64,000 nucleotides of DNA from SZUA-35 sp963781035 (lineage in GTDB: Bacteria; Actinomycetota; Acidimicrobiia; Acidimicrobiales; SZUA-35). Below, in pieces: positions 27,253 through 36,748 of this stretch; position 1 is the stretch's first letter; every line of letters starts with the position of its first letter. The translations under genes and the position numbers were made by a program. The DNA is taken from positions 405,042-469,041 of the forward strand of contig CAWAEN010000015.1 of assembly GCA_963781035.1 (NCBI GenBank). The letters run 5' to 3'. The notes below the pieces were generated by a model. That model did no database searches, was not told where the DNA came from, and saw nothing but the letters and a program-made list of their open reading frames with translations.

Positions 27253-27342
27253 GACGTTCCTTGCAACGCCGATCCGACGTCGAACCCCACGCCAGGACAA
27301 CAAGGAGGCGGCGAATCGTTGCTCCAGGTCGAAGTGTGACGG

Positions 27343-28041
27343 CTACCGGCCGGATCTCCCGCGCTCGGTCGGGGTGTCGACGATCTGGTCGAAGCTGTCT
27401 TGGTCGAGGTAGTCGGGCGTGTAGGTGACTCCTTCACGTTCGAGTTGACGGATGAAGGCGCGGAGATGGTTCCGAGAACCGCGTTCGAGGGTCGCGTAGA
27501 CACTGTCGATGTCGGTTTGGTCGCTGGCCCGAAGTCGTAGGTCGGTGATGTCCAGCTCCTCGATGAGGGCTCCGACCTCGAGGGCGTCGGTGACCGACTG
27601 ACTACCTGTCCGGACGAGTTCGTCATACAGCGCCTGCAAGTCAGGATTGGAGAATTCCCCCGGACCGAGGCCTTCCGCTGGGTCCGGCAACTCGTAACGG
27701 TCGAGGAGGTCGACGACGGCTTCGGTGTGTGTTTGCTCGGCCGCCGCGATGTTGTCGAAGATCTGCAGCCCCCACACGTCAAACATCGCCTGATAGACAT
27801 CCCCGGCGAGCTTCTCCTCCTCTCGCATGAACGCAAGCCCGTCGCTATCGGCCTGACTCAACGACACCGCGTTCACGAGTGCCGTCTCAGCGAGCACCGG
27901 GTCCGCGAGCACCGAGTTCGTAGTCGCCTGGCTCGTGGTGCTGGTTGAGTCGAGGCTTTCGGCTGTGCTGCCGGTGCACGATGTCGCAGCCAACGCTGCT
28001 GTCAGTAGGGCGGCTGCCGCCGTAGTCGTTCGCTTGTTCAT
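27343..28041 (-). CDS. DUF2202 ferritin-like lipoprotein
   Basis: A 232-aa secreted lipoprotein. The signal peptide MNKRTTTAAAALLTAALAATSC ends in a lipobox (AATSC). The DUF2202 domain has FMREEEKLAGDVYQAMFDVWG and AAAEQTHTEAVVDLLDRY, and later a repeat-like NHLRAFIRQLEREG. The E-x-x-K-x-x-x-D and E-x-x-H pattern resembles the ferritin-like four-helix fold, so metal binding is possible. ATG 28041 is preferred over TTG 28065. It ends 90 bp before the palindrome of the rhodanese promoter. Confidence 0.8.
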   Translation of the reverse strand: MNKRTTTAAAALLTAALAATSCTGSTAESLDSTSTTSQATTNSVLADPVLAETALVNAVSLSQADSDGLAFMREEEKLAGDVYQAMFDVWGLQIFDNIAAAEQTHTEAVVDLLDRYELPDPAEGLGPGEFSNPDLQALYDELVRTGSQSVTDALEVGALIEELDITDLRLRASDQTDIDSVYATLERGSRNHLRAFIRQLEREGVTYTPDYLDQDSFDQIVDTPTERGRSGR

Positions 28042-28418
28042 GATCGGTCCATTCAGGTTCAGCAAGACGAACGAGGGATCGCTCGACTCTGCGAGATGCC
28101 TTCAGTAGGCCACTGCCATGTCAAGGCGACCCCCGTCGAACTGTGAAGCTGCGGTGAAGCCGGAGCAGAACGACACCGAGATGCTTCATCGGAGCTTCAT
28201 CCGACTCAGGTCAAGTGGTGTTGACCGAGCCCCTTCGGAGCTGCGGTAGCCGCAGCACAGAGGCGGATAATCCCCCCGGCAATCGGCGACATGTCGCCGG
28301 CCGGAATGCAGTTCGGACGCGGCGGCCGTTGACCACAAGGATCAGGCGATCGGGGTTTGACGAATGTGCCAGACCCAATCGCTGTTCCTCAGCCTGTTTG
28401 CAATACTTAGAGCGAATT
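28042..28418. other. Gene-free spacer with two hairpins
   Basis: No convincing gene in 377 bp. It holds a perfect 16-bp palindrome CGGCGACATGTCGCCG (28284-28299) and a 7-bp stem with TAG loop (GCTGCGG, CCGCAGC; 28240-28256). Both are downstream of the leftward tRNA-Ser and could end its transcript. The promoter of the DUF2202 gene must be in the remainder. A GCTTCATC motif recurs near 28180-28200. Confidence 0.55.
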
Positions 28419-28509
28419 TGGCGGAAGGTAAGGGATTCGAACCCTTGGTAACACGAAGTGCTACAACGGCTTTCGAGGCCGCCCCATTCGTCCGCTCTGG
28501 CAACCTTCC
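28419..28509 (-). tRNA. tRNA-Ser(CGA)
   Basis: Reverse strand shows a 7-bp acceptor stem (GGAAGGT, ACCTTCC) with G discriminator and encoded CCA. The anticodon loop CCTCGAAAG gives anticodon CGA for UCG codons. A long class II variable arm and a GGTTCGAATCC T-loop follow. Length 91 nt including CCA. Confidence 0.93.
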
Positions 28510-28545
28510 GTCGGCGATGTTAGCGGCGGCAGGTCCCGGTCCGTT

Positions 28546-31111
28546 TCAGAATCTGGTCTCGACGTGCCCGAAGACGGGAGGCGGATGTTTCGGTCCGGCG
28601 ATCACCTGCTGATCGAGACGGTTCAGCAGATCAGCGAGGGGCAAGGGTCGGTCGAAGAAGTACCCCTGCCCGAGATCCACCCGAAGACTCCGCAAACGAC
28701 TCAGCGCCTGCCGGGTCTCGATGCCTTCTGCCAGCACGGTCAGGCCGAGCGTGTGGCCGAGATCGGTCATGGCTCGAACGAACGTGTCGTCGTCCTCGTC
28801 GAGGTCGACGACGAACGGCTGCGCGATCTTCAGGATGTCGACCGGGAACCGTCTGAGATAGCTGAGCGACGAGTACCCGGTTCCGAAGTCGTCCAGCGCG
28901 ACACGCAATCCACTCTCGCGAAGAACGTTGAGCTGGCGGGTGGCCAGCTCGGGATCGCTCATGAGGGACGTCTCGGTCACTTCGAGAACGAGACGATTGA
29001 TCGACACATCGGCCTGGATCACATTGGCCGAGATCCGATGGATCAGATCCGGATCCTGGAGGGTGCGCATCGAGAGGTTCGACGTCACCCACAGGTCCCG
29101 GTGTCCGCGATCGTCGATCTCGGCAAAGTCGTCCAGCACCTGTGCAAAGACGAAGGAATCGATGGGCACGATCAAGCCAGACCGCTCAGCCTCACCGATG
29201 AAACCCTGAGGGAGCAGGAGACCCTCCGGCGACACCCATCGAACGAGGGCCTCGGCGGCCACGATCCGCCCCGTGTCGAGCTCCACGATCGGCTGATACA
29301 GCACCTGGAACTTCTCGTCGGCGACCGCAGAACGCAACTGCGTTCTGACCTGTTGTTGTTCCGTTGCCCTCGCATGCATCGAAGGCTCGAAGACAGCGAC
29401 GCTTCCCTTGCCCTGCTCCTTCGCCGTGTACATCGCCACGTCGGCTTGGCTCAGCAGCGTGACGGCATCGTCACCCGCCTGACTCAGGCTCAGCCCGGCG
29501 CTGGCGCCGACCGTCGCGAACTGATCGCCGTCGATTGGGTACGGCTCGCTGAGCGAGTTGACGATTCGCTCGGCCGTCATGATCGGTCGATCGTTGTTGA
29601 TCAGCAGCACGGCGAACTCGTCGCCACCGAGGCGAGCGGCCACATCGGTGGGCCGGATGCAGGCCTGCAGGCGATGGGCGGCCTCCACCAAGACCTGGTC
29701 ACCGGCAGCATGGCCCATCGTGTCGTTGACCAGTTTGAAGTCGTCGAGATCGACGTACAGGAGCGACAGGCTCTCCGCCAGCTCGAGTTGTTCGATCAAG
29801 TGCCGGCCCAGCAGGGCTCGGTTCGGCAGGTTGGTCAGGGTGTCATGGCTCGCCTGGTGGGCAAGCTCCCGCTCGAGCGATCGGAGCTGAGCGAGTGCGT
29901 GCTCCAGCTGATCGTTCTCGAGCGCCAGAGCGGCGTGCTGCACCAGCGTTGCGAAGAGCTGCAGATCCTCCTGGCCGAAGGTGGCGACCGAGCCGAGACG
30001 ATTGGCCACGACGATGAGGCCGATACGCCCCTCACCCGAGGCCAGCGCACCGATCATGGCGTCACGGAAACCTCGCTCCTTCGCAAAGGTCGCCAGCCGA
30101 CCCGAGTCTGGCCCGATGATCTTGGGCGTTGCCGCCTCTGACGCGAGTTCAGCGATGGCATCGAGCTGATCCCGCGTCATCTCTTGGACCTCAGCTTCGC
30201 CATCGTTCCAACGCAGCACCCGACCGGGCTCGATGGAACCGTCGATTGCGGCGTACGACCACGGAAGCTGGATCTCGACATAACCGGCGCGGAACATCGC
30301 CGCCGCTTCCTCGACGAGTGAAGCCGTGGCGGCATCGACCTCGTCGGCCGACTTCAGCGCACGGGTGGAGCTGTAGAGGAACTCCACGCGTTCACGCTGA
30401 TCCCGCTCGGACACATACGAGCGGTACGAGATGAAGATGACACTGGTCAGGAAGCCGAGAAGCACGAGGCTCCACGGTTCGACCGTCAGCAGCAGCGCCA
30501 TCACCACGGCCTGCATGCTGTTCGAGACCGCAACCACTGAGCCGAAGAGGAACATCTGGAACAAGTTGGCCGGCTCGAAGTTGTGCTCCGAGAGCGAGAC
30601 CACCATCCAGATGTTGGTGAGCTGAGCGAGACTGGCCACCAGACACGCGACGAGGACGGCGAGCCACCCCACCGGTGACAGCGCATCCACCGACGTGGTG
30701 AGACGTTCGAGGAGCACCCACGAGAGTGCGACGTAGAAGGAGAAGTTCGCCACATTGAAGGCGAGTTTCACCGCCGGCCGCCGGTTGTAGAGCTGGCTGA
30801 GCACAGTGCCGGCGACCACGGCGGGTACCAGCATTCCTGGATCGCTGAACAACACGCCGATGATCAAGGGAACCTCGAAGAACGAGAAGCTTCCCGATTC
30901 GGACCGGAAGTGCATGTGCACGACCCACTTCTCCGCCAACAGGAAGCCGATTCCGATGACCCACCACGGTACGCGAACGGCGGAATCGGCGATCGGTTCG
31001 GACCCGACGAGCACTGGTCGTCCACAGCAACATCGAAACGCCAAGAATGATGCAGCTGTACAGCCACACCATTCCTAGCCGCGACCGCGCAGCGATCGTC
31101 CGAAGACTCAT
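28546..31111 (-). CDS. Membrane-anchored GAF-GGDEF-EAL cyclic-di-GMP protein (one frameshift)
   Basis: An approximately 854-aa signalling protein. ATG 31111 opens MSLRTIAARSRLG and a first helix (MVWLYSCIILGVSMLLW); a shift near 31010 joins it to the frame that carries the rest. The N-terminal 220 residues have about seven helices (MASE-like sensor), followed by a GAF-like region, a GGDEF domain with intact RLGGDEFAVLL, and an EAL domain with AAEALVRW, TSNLSMRTL, EVTETSLM and DDFGTGYSSLSYL. Both catalytic sites look complete, so it could make or break c-di-GMP. Without the shift the only start is TTG 31044. Confidence 0.85.
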
Positions 31112-31171
31112 GTTGTGGTCATCGGCATCCTGTGGCGAAGATTCAGCCTTTCCTCAGGATGCCGATGGAAC

Positions 31172-33172
31172 TCACGACCAGCCCGCTCCGGACCACGAGC
31201 CACCGGCCCAGCCACCGCCGGACCACGAGCCGCCGGACCACGAGCCACCGGACCACGAACCACCGGACCACGAGCCACCGGACCACGAACCACCGGCCCA
31301 GCCGGCACCAGCCCAGCCACCGCCGGCCCAGCCGGCTCCAGACCACGAGCCACCGGCCCAGCCACCGCCAGACCACGAGCCACCGGCCCAGCCGGCACCC
31401 AGGAGATCAGGATTCAGCGTGCCGAACCCCTCGGGTGGGAGCGCCAGGCGGGGATGGCTCTGTGCCTCGTAGCCGAGAACACCCCGGGTGCGGAGACGGA
31501 AGAGCGAGAAGCTGAGGCGGACCCGACCGTCTCCGTCGAGGAGCTCTCCCGGCTCGATGCTCCGAGCGGTGTCCATCAGGAGTGCCTTGATCTGGTCAGG
31601 TGTGAGTGACTCGTCCCGATCGAGGAGCAGAGCGATCGTGCCAGAGGCGACGGCAGCGGCCTGCGAGGTACCCGAGGCGACGGCGAATCGATCACCGATG
31701 TGCGACTCGGGGAAGGTGAGATCGGCATATGAGCCGGGAGCACGAAGGCTCACGATCGAACGGCCGGGAGCCGCGAAGTCCGGGTTCCGGACTCCGTCGC
31801 CCGAGCTCGACCACGGAGCGATCACATCGTCGCTAGCGACGAGCGGGTCACCGTGATCCGAGCCGGCGACAGCGATGACGTAGGGGTTGACGGCCGGGTG
31901 GTCGAGACCAGCCGAGCCGTTGCCACGGTTGCCGGCGGAGATGACGACCACGATGCCCTGGTTCCACGCCTCTTCGACAGCGGAGGAGAGCGGATCAGGC
32001 ATGTCGCCCTCCCAGTCGTAACCGAAGGCCAGAGTGACGATGCGGATGTTCATTCCGTTCGCCTGCTTGTTGGCGATGACCCACTCGATACCGGCCACGA
32101 TCTGAGCGATCGACGTCTCACCGTCGGCGTCTGCGACCTTGACGTTGACGAGACGGGCGTCAGGGGCGATGCCGGTGAAGAACGGAACGCCGGCGACAGG
32201 GATGCCACCATCGTTGCCGGCGATGATGCCGGCGAGGTGGGTGCCGTGACCGTAGAGGTCGATGTTCGACGTGGCCGGATCCTGACCGTCAGAGGAGAGG
32301 TCGGGGCCGTTGATGACCTTGTTGCCATCGAGGCCTTGGACCGGGGTCACACCCGAGTCGATGATGGCGATGTCGATGCCCTGGCCGCTGAGCGGACGCT
32401 CCGGACCACGACGGTCGATTGCGTAGCGGATGTTCGGCGTCCAACCGGCAAGATCGGAGATCCAGGTCTGATCGACGTCGACCACATCGGTGACGGCGGC
32501 AACTGCGCCGTTGAGTGCATCGTCTGCGCCTTCCAGCGCTGCGAGCTGCTCGGCAGAAGCACCGACGACGGCGTCGTCCATCAGAACGTCAGCTGCGTCG
32601 AGCGCTGCGTTCAGCTCGGCGTTCGCCTGAGTGACGGCGGCCTGGTCGACGGTTCCTGTCGTCTCGACCAGTGACCGCACGGTTCCGAGTTTCACTTCGG
32701 CCTCGGCGAAAGCAGCGACGAGCGCCTGATCCTCGATCGAGGGAGTCTCGATGACAGCCGGCGTGTAGAACTCCTCGAGCGACGTGCCTTCGTAGGGGTT
32801 GGCTTCGTAGGTGACCTCGGCGAACGCGTCGCTCGCCTGCTGGAGCTCGAGGTCTGCGAACTCGACGACAGCCGCCGCTTCCGCTGCGACTGTGTCCTCG
32901 GTGGCCACCGAGTACTCGATGATTCCGAGGCCGTTGTCGACGGTCATCGGAGCTGCGGGATCCCAGGTGGCCTGGAGCAGTTGCACTTCGGGCTCGGTGA
33001 CGGGCATGGGAACCAGGGCACCGGCGGTGAGCGCGGCGATGGCAGCCCAGCTCGCACCGAGGGCGGCGGCACGCTTCGGGGCCCAAGAGCCACCCTTGCG
33101 TCGATTCCATTGTCCACCGCTGATGGTGGAGGGGCCCCAGGAGTCTCCCTGAGCGTCGTTGTCGTGTTCCAT
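31172..33172 (-). CDS. Secreted subtilisin-like protease with Trp-rich pentapeptide tail
   Basis: A 666-aa S8 serine protease. A Tat/Sec-like N-terminus (WAPKRAAALGASWAAIAALTAGALV) is followed by a prodomain of about 200 residues, alanine- and acid-rich. The triad is Asp in DIAIIDSGVTPVQ, His in DLYGHGTHLAGIIAGN and Ser in FAVASGTSQAAAVASG. The oxyanion Asn is in VVVISAGNRGNG. The last 75 residues are 15 copies of a five-residue unit (G-G/A-S/G-W-S/A). ATG 33172 is chosen; GTG 33220 is possible. Likely exported. No sortase motif follows the repeats. Confidence 0.87.
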   Translation of the reverse strand: MEHDNDAQGDSWGPSTISGGQWNRRKGGSWAPKRAAALGASWAAIAALTAGALVPMPVTEPEVQLLQATWDPAAPMTVDNGLGIIEYSVATEDTVAAEAAAVVEFADLELQQASDAFAEVTYEANPYEGTSLEEFYTPAVIETPSIEDQALVAAFAEAEVKLGTVRSLVETTGTVDQAAVTQANAELNAALDAADVLMDDAVVGASAEQLAALEGADDALNGAVAAVTDVVDVDQTWISDLAGWTPNIRYAIDRRGPERPLSGQGIDIAIIDSGVTPVQGLDGNKVINGPDLSSDGQDPATSNIDLYGHGTHLAGIIAGNDGGIPVAGVPFFTGIAPDARLVNVKVADADGETSIAQIVAGIEWVIANKQANGMNIRIVTLAFGYDWEGDMPDPLSSAVEEAWNQGIVVVISAGNRGNGSAGLDHPAVNPYVIAVAGSDHGDPLVASDDVIAPWSSSGDGVRNPDFAAPGRSIVSLRAPGSYADLTFPESHIGDRFAVASGTSQAAAVASGTIALLLDRDESLTPDQIKALLMDTARSIEPGELLDGDGRVRLSFSLFRLRTRGVLGYEAQSHPRLALPPEGFGTLNPDLLGAGWAGGSWSGGGWAGGSWSGAGWAGGGWAGAGWAGGSWSGGSWSGGSWSGGSWSGGSWSGGGWAGGSWSGAGWS
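31175..31399 (-). repeat. 15-bp minisatellite coding Trp-rich pentapeptides
   Basis: Fifteen tandem 15-bp units (plus-strand form CCGGACCACGAGCCA and variants) encode GGSWS, GGGWA or GAGWA. Five consecutive identical GGSWS units in the middle suggest recent expansion. All units keep frame. Confidence 0.92.
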
Positions 33173-33259
33173 ACATGGGTCATCGCCATGCCACCGAGAA
33201 ATCTGTCTAGGCAGAATCACCCTTTGGGTGGGTCGCCTTCCCCAATGCGGGCCTCGAGC

Positions 33260-33706
33260 TCAGCGCTGACCGGCGAAGAACGCCTTGAGCAGCGCCGTCG
33301 ACTCCTCGGCCAGGACCCCAGGAGCGACCTCGAGCCGATGGTTCAGACGCGGATCGTCGCACACGTTGTAGAGGCTGAGGCAGGCTCCCGCCTTCATGTC
33401 CGCCGCGCCGTAGACCAGGCGGTCGATCCGACTGTTGAGCAGCGCCCCGGCGCACATGAGGCACGGCTCGAGCGTCACCACGATCGTCGCACCATCGAGA
33501 CGCCATGAACCGGCGGTCTCGGCCGCATCTCTCAGCGCCAGGATTTCGGCATGGGCGGTGGGATCACCCGTGAGCTCTCGTTCGTTGTGGCCGCTGCCGA
33601 TCACGACCCCATCACGAACGACGATGGCACCGACGGGCACATCGCCGTGAACAAGGGCGGCGCTCGCCTCTTCGAGTGCCATCCTCATCAGCTCGTCGTC
33701 GGTCAC
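33260..33706 (-). CDS. tadA: tRNA-specific adenosine deaminase
   Basis: A 148-aa zinc deaminase that makes inosine at the wobble position of tRNA-Arg(ACG). DPTAHAEILALRDAA holds the zinc His and proton-shuttle Glu, and LEPCLMCAGALLNSRI the two zinc Cys (PCxxC). RLVYGAADMKAGA and the short C-terminus fit bacterial TadA. The size is normal. It lies between the protease gene and a divergent short remnant. Confidence 0.9.
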   Translation of the reverse strand: MTDDELMRMALEEASAALVHGDVPVGAIVVRDGVVIGSGHNERELTGDPTAHAEILALRDAAETAGSWRLDGATIVVTLEPCLMCAGALLNSRIDRLVYGAADMKAGACLSLYNVCDDPRLNHRLEVAPGVLAEESTALLKAFFAGQR

Positions 33707-33717
33707 CGCCGCAGCCT

Positions 33718-33890
33718 ATGTCCGACGGACCACTCCAGCGGAACGAGGCGCTCCAGATCACGGGCCATCCGGGCTTTCGCGTCGCGCCCGGGCCGTGAGC
33801 GAGTACAACGGCACGTTCATGAACTACCGATACCTGCCGGGTGATGGCAGCCTCACGAACTCGCCGCACGGCGTTCGCCTCGAACCGTGA
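33718..33890 (+). pseudogene. Possible C-terminal remnant of an EgtB/FGE-sulfatase-type gene
   Basis: Reading across one frameshift near 33796 gives MSDGPLQRNEALQITGHPGF, RVAPG, then VSEYNGTFMNYRYLPGDGSL and a stop overlapping the HAD GTG. The pattern PGFR...PG-x-x-x-EYNGxFM...GSL resembles the end of EgtB-type formylglycine-generating-enzyme-like proteins, with the catalytic region absent. At 57 residues the match is weak; it may be a remnant or chance. Confidence 0.28.
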
Positions 33891-34582
33891 CGTATCAAGG
33901 CTGGTTCTTCGACTTCGACCACACGCTCTTCGACTCGGATGCGTCGGAGGCGCTTGCCTTCGCGGCAGCGATGGAGTCCAACGATGTCGTCGCGAGCGGC
34001 GACCAGCTCGCCATCGACCAGATCTTCACCGCTTACGCCGTCATCAACCGCAGCCTCTGGGACGATGTCGAGGCCGGGCGACGGAGTCCGGACGAGGTTC
34101 GAGAGCTTCGATTCCTACGACTCGCATCCGAGGTGGATCTCGATGCCGACCCGAGTGCGCTCGCCGCCTCGTTCACCGCTGGCATGCAGGAGTTCGGCGA
34201 GCTCTACCCGGGGGCGCTCGACGTCATCGGTGCGTTGCGGGAGCGAGGGCCGGTCGCCCTCATCACCAACGCGATCAGCGAGATCCAGCGCCGACGCATC
34301 GAACGAGTCGGCCTGACCGAGGCATTCGATGCCATCGTCATCTCATCCGAGATCGGTATGGCGAAACCGTCACCGGGGATCTTCGAGCACACGTTCTCGA
34401 TGCTCGAAGGGCTCGAACCCAACTCCACGCTGATGGTCGGAGACAGTCTCACCTCGGACATGGCCGGTGGGTTGGCCGCCGGGCTGGCGACGTGCTGGTA
34501 CAACCCGAAAGCCAAGGCCGGCCACGAGGCTGTGCCCGTCGACCACGAGGTGCAACGCCTCGATCAGTTGCTGGATCTGTGA
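33887..34582 (+). CDS. HAD-superfamily phosphatase (YjjG-like)
   Basis: A 231-aa HAD hydrolase. Motif I is WFFDFDHTLFDSD (DxD nucleophile pair), motif II is VALITNAI, motif III the Lys in GMAKPSPGIFEHT, and motif IV LMVGDSLTSDMAGG. The C1-type helical cap lies between motifs I and II. This order and LEGLEPNSTLMVGD resemble YjjG-type nucleotidases. GTG 33887 overlaps the stop of the small remnant upstream. Substrate cannot be told from sequence. Confidence 0.83.
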   Translation: MTYQGWFFDFDHTLFDSDASEALAFAAAMESNDVVASGDQLAIDQIFTAYAVINRSLWDDVEAGRRSPDEVRELRFLRLASEVDLDADPSALAASFTAGMQEFGELYPGALDVIGALRERGPVALITNAISEIQRRRIERVGLTEAFDAIVISSEIGMAKPSPGIFEHTFSMLEGLEPNSTLMVGDSLTSDMAGGLAAGLATCWYNPKAKAGHEAVPVDHEVQRLDQLLDL

Positions 34583-34604
34583 TCCGTGTGGATCATCGTG
34601 CCGT

Positions 34605-35760
34605 TCAGAGGTCGAGCGGATAGCTGGAGAGCAGCTCGGGCCCATTCGGGGTGATGAGCACCTGTTCCTCGAGCTTGACCGACTCGGTCCCCCCGGGCGG
34701 AGCGGCCAGCGCTTCGACACACAGCACCATTCCGACCTCGACTTCGCCGTCGTAGCCCCCGTCGGCGAAATGGTCACGGTTGAGGATGAGGGGATACTCG
34801 TTGCACAAGCCGATGCCGTGAGCAACCGCGGCGTTCGTCACCGAGTGCACGTCGTCCGGCGGGATGTGTGATCGGTGGGAGATCTCGGCGAACGATGCAC
34901 CGGGCTGGAGCAGCCTGGTGTTGGCCTGCAACTGCTCGAACGCGGAATCCCAGAGCCGCTTCTGATCTGGGGTCGGCGCGCTGCCATCGACGCACCAGGT
35001 TCGTGAGACGTCGACGGAGTAGCCGCCGATGCCGATGAGGTCGGTGTCGAGTGCAACGAGGTCACCAGCCTCCATGACTCGATCGCTGCACTCCTGGTAC
35101 CACGGGTTGGTACGGGGCCCTGACGTCAAGAGCCGAGTCTCGAGCCATTCACCACCGGATGCGATGTTCGAGCGATGCAACACCGACCATGCCTCGTTCT
35201 CGGTGACACCGGGCCGGATCATCGGCCTGCATCTCGGCGAGGCCGTCCTCGCATGCCGAAATCGCCCGTCGCACGAGGGCCACCTCGCTCGGGGTCTTCA
35301 CCATCCGGGCCTGATTGGCGACGAGCTGCCCGTCGTGAACTCGCACGCCGAGCCGGGAGAGCGCCTCGAAACCGATCGGGTCCAGCCGGTCGACGGCGAT
35401 GTCTCGGTGGCCGATGCCGAGCAGCGCCACGATCTCGTCTGCCCACTGACCGGCGAACTCGCGTACCCGCCCCCCGCTGACGAAGTGGTACCAACTGATG
35501 GCGGTACGGACCTCGGCGACGTTGGGGTGTTGGTCGGAGAGGTGGGCACACCCCTTGAACTCGAAGAGGACGACAGCACCATCGACCGGCACGTACACAT
35601 ACCGACACGGGTTGTGCAGTGAATACACCTGCATGTTCGACGTACCGGTGGCGTAGCGGATGTTGGTCGGGTCGTAGAACAGTCCGGCATCGCAACCGGC
35701 TTCATCGATCGAGGCACGGAGCCGTTCGAGGCGACCGGCCTCGAGCACGTGATCGATCAC
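34605..35760 (-). CDS. DddP-like M24-family metalloenzyme (one frameshift)
   Basis: A roughly 384-aa creatinase-fold protein read across one extra base near 35218. NIRYATGTSNMQVYSLHNP, GGEWLETRLLTSGPRTNPWY, VALDTDLIG, SVDVSRTW, AHGIGLCNEYPL, GMVLCVEAL and VKLEEQVLI align block by block with DMSP lyase DddP. All six DddP metal ligands (Asp295, Asp297, Asp307, His371, Glu406, Glu421) are matched at a constant offset of 57 (here D238, D240, D250, H314, E349, E364). The residue matching Asp377, the proposed catalytic base, is Asn320. So it is DddP-related but perhaps not a DMSP lyase. It overlaps the 2OG oxygenase gene by 4 bp (same operon). Confidence 0.8.
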
Positions 35761-36653
35761 AGGATGAGACCGTCGTTCACGGCAAGACGCATCTGCTCGG
35801 CCACGAGATGGGCCTCGGTGATGCGGCCGTAGACCGAGCGTGTGCGATCAACCGGACCGATCACACCGGGCCGGTCACCGTAGGACAACACCACGACGTG
35901 GCGAGCCGTCTTGCCGCCCACTTCGGTCACCCGATGTAGCGAGTAGCGACCGAGGAAGAGTTGAAGATCACCGGGTGATGCCTGCACGACCCTCGCCGGC
36001 CGTTCCGGCCGATCAGTGAGCACGGCAGACAGGCCGGCGAGGTTCTCGTCGTACGGGCAGCGCAGGTCCTGGTGGTACTCGAAGGCGCCCCCGGCGTCCG
36101 GCTGTTGAGTCATGATCGTCACGACGTATTCGTTGGTGTCGTAGTGCCACGGATAACACCCGCCCGGCGGCAGGACCGTTGCCACGAGTCCGGCCAGCGG
36201 ATCTGCATACTCGAAGATCTGTTCGCGATCGACGACTGCGGCGACGAACGCCTTGAAGACCGGGGAGACATAGAGCCGGTGCGCGGTCGAGAACGGGGGG
36301 ATCATGTCCCGGGTGACGTGCCCGGCGTGCCAACCCATCTTGACCAGGCGCGGGTCGGCCGAATCCAGATCAGATTCGAGATCGGTCCTGGCATAGACGC
36401 TGCCCTGGTGCTGCCTGATGGTGACGTGCTCGGCGCACGCCGCGATTTCCCGCGCTGCCGTTGCGAGTCCGTCTGCTGTGAGGAAACCTTCGAGCGTCAC
36501 GCATCCGTTGGCGGCCAGTTGCCGACGGGCATCGGCCACGACCTCGCTTCCGGCATCGACGAGCTGGTCGATGGGGTAGCGAATCAGATCGACGATCCCA
36601 TCCAGGGGTCCGTTTTCGGGGTCGGCGTATCTCACAGCTGTCGCGGTTGTCAC
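35757..36653 (-). CDS. 2-oxoglutarate/Fe(II)-type oxygenase
   Basis: A 298-aa double-stranded beta-helix oxygenase. The iron triad is H-x-D in CYPWHYDTNEY (H170, D172) and a distal His in RYSLHRVTEV (H240); Arg in KTARHVVVLSY (R251) is placed to bind 2-oxoglutarate. The N-terminal 110 residues are helical and carry GCVTLEGFL, a common start in phytanoyl-CoA-dioxygenase-like proteins. GTG 36653 is the likely start, in the divergent promoter shared with the LysR gene. Its end overlaps the DddP-like gene (ATGA). Substrate unknown; the pairing implies sequential action on one small molecule. Confidence 0.8.
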   Translation of the reverse strand: MTTATAVRYADPENGPLDGIVDLIRYPIDQLVDAGSEVVADARRQLAANGCVTLEGFLTADGLATAAREIAACAEHVTIRQHQGSVYARTDLESDLDSADPRLVKMGWHAGHVTRDMIPPFSTAHRLYVSPVFKAFVAAVVDREQIFEYADPLAGLVATVLPPGGCYPWHYDTNEYVVTIMTQQPDAGGAFEYHQDLRCPYDENLAGLSAVLTDRPERPARVVQASPGDLQLFLGRYSLHRVTEVGGKTARHVVVLSYGDRPGVIGPVDRTRSVYGRITEAHLVAEQMRLAVNDGLIL

Positions 36654-36713
36654 TCCACTACTTAGAGCGCGACTTCCACTACCCGTCCAACGAATGTATT
36701 CAGTCGTATTGTC

Positions 36714-36728
36714 ATGCATTAGTTGCAT
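36714..36728. promoter_or_regulatory. Candidate LysR-type regulator box
   Basis: ATGCA-TTAGT-TGCAT, a perfect 5+5+5 inverted repeat with T-N11-A symmetry, in the AT-rich 95-bp space between the divergent oxygenase and LysR genes. This is where a LysR-family protein would bind to control both. Confidence 0.6.
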
Positions 36729-36748
36729 ATAGCTTGTATTCTGATCGA

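Noticed and set aside
31047..31472. Plus-strand Pro/His/Glu repeat protein (DHEPPAQP units)
   Set aside because: It is the reverse complement of the Trp-rich repeat of the subtilisin gene, which has a complete catalytic domain upstream.
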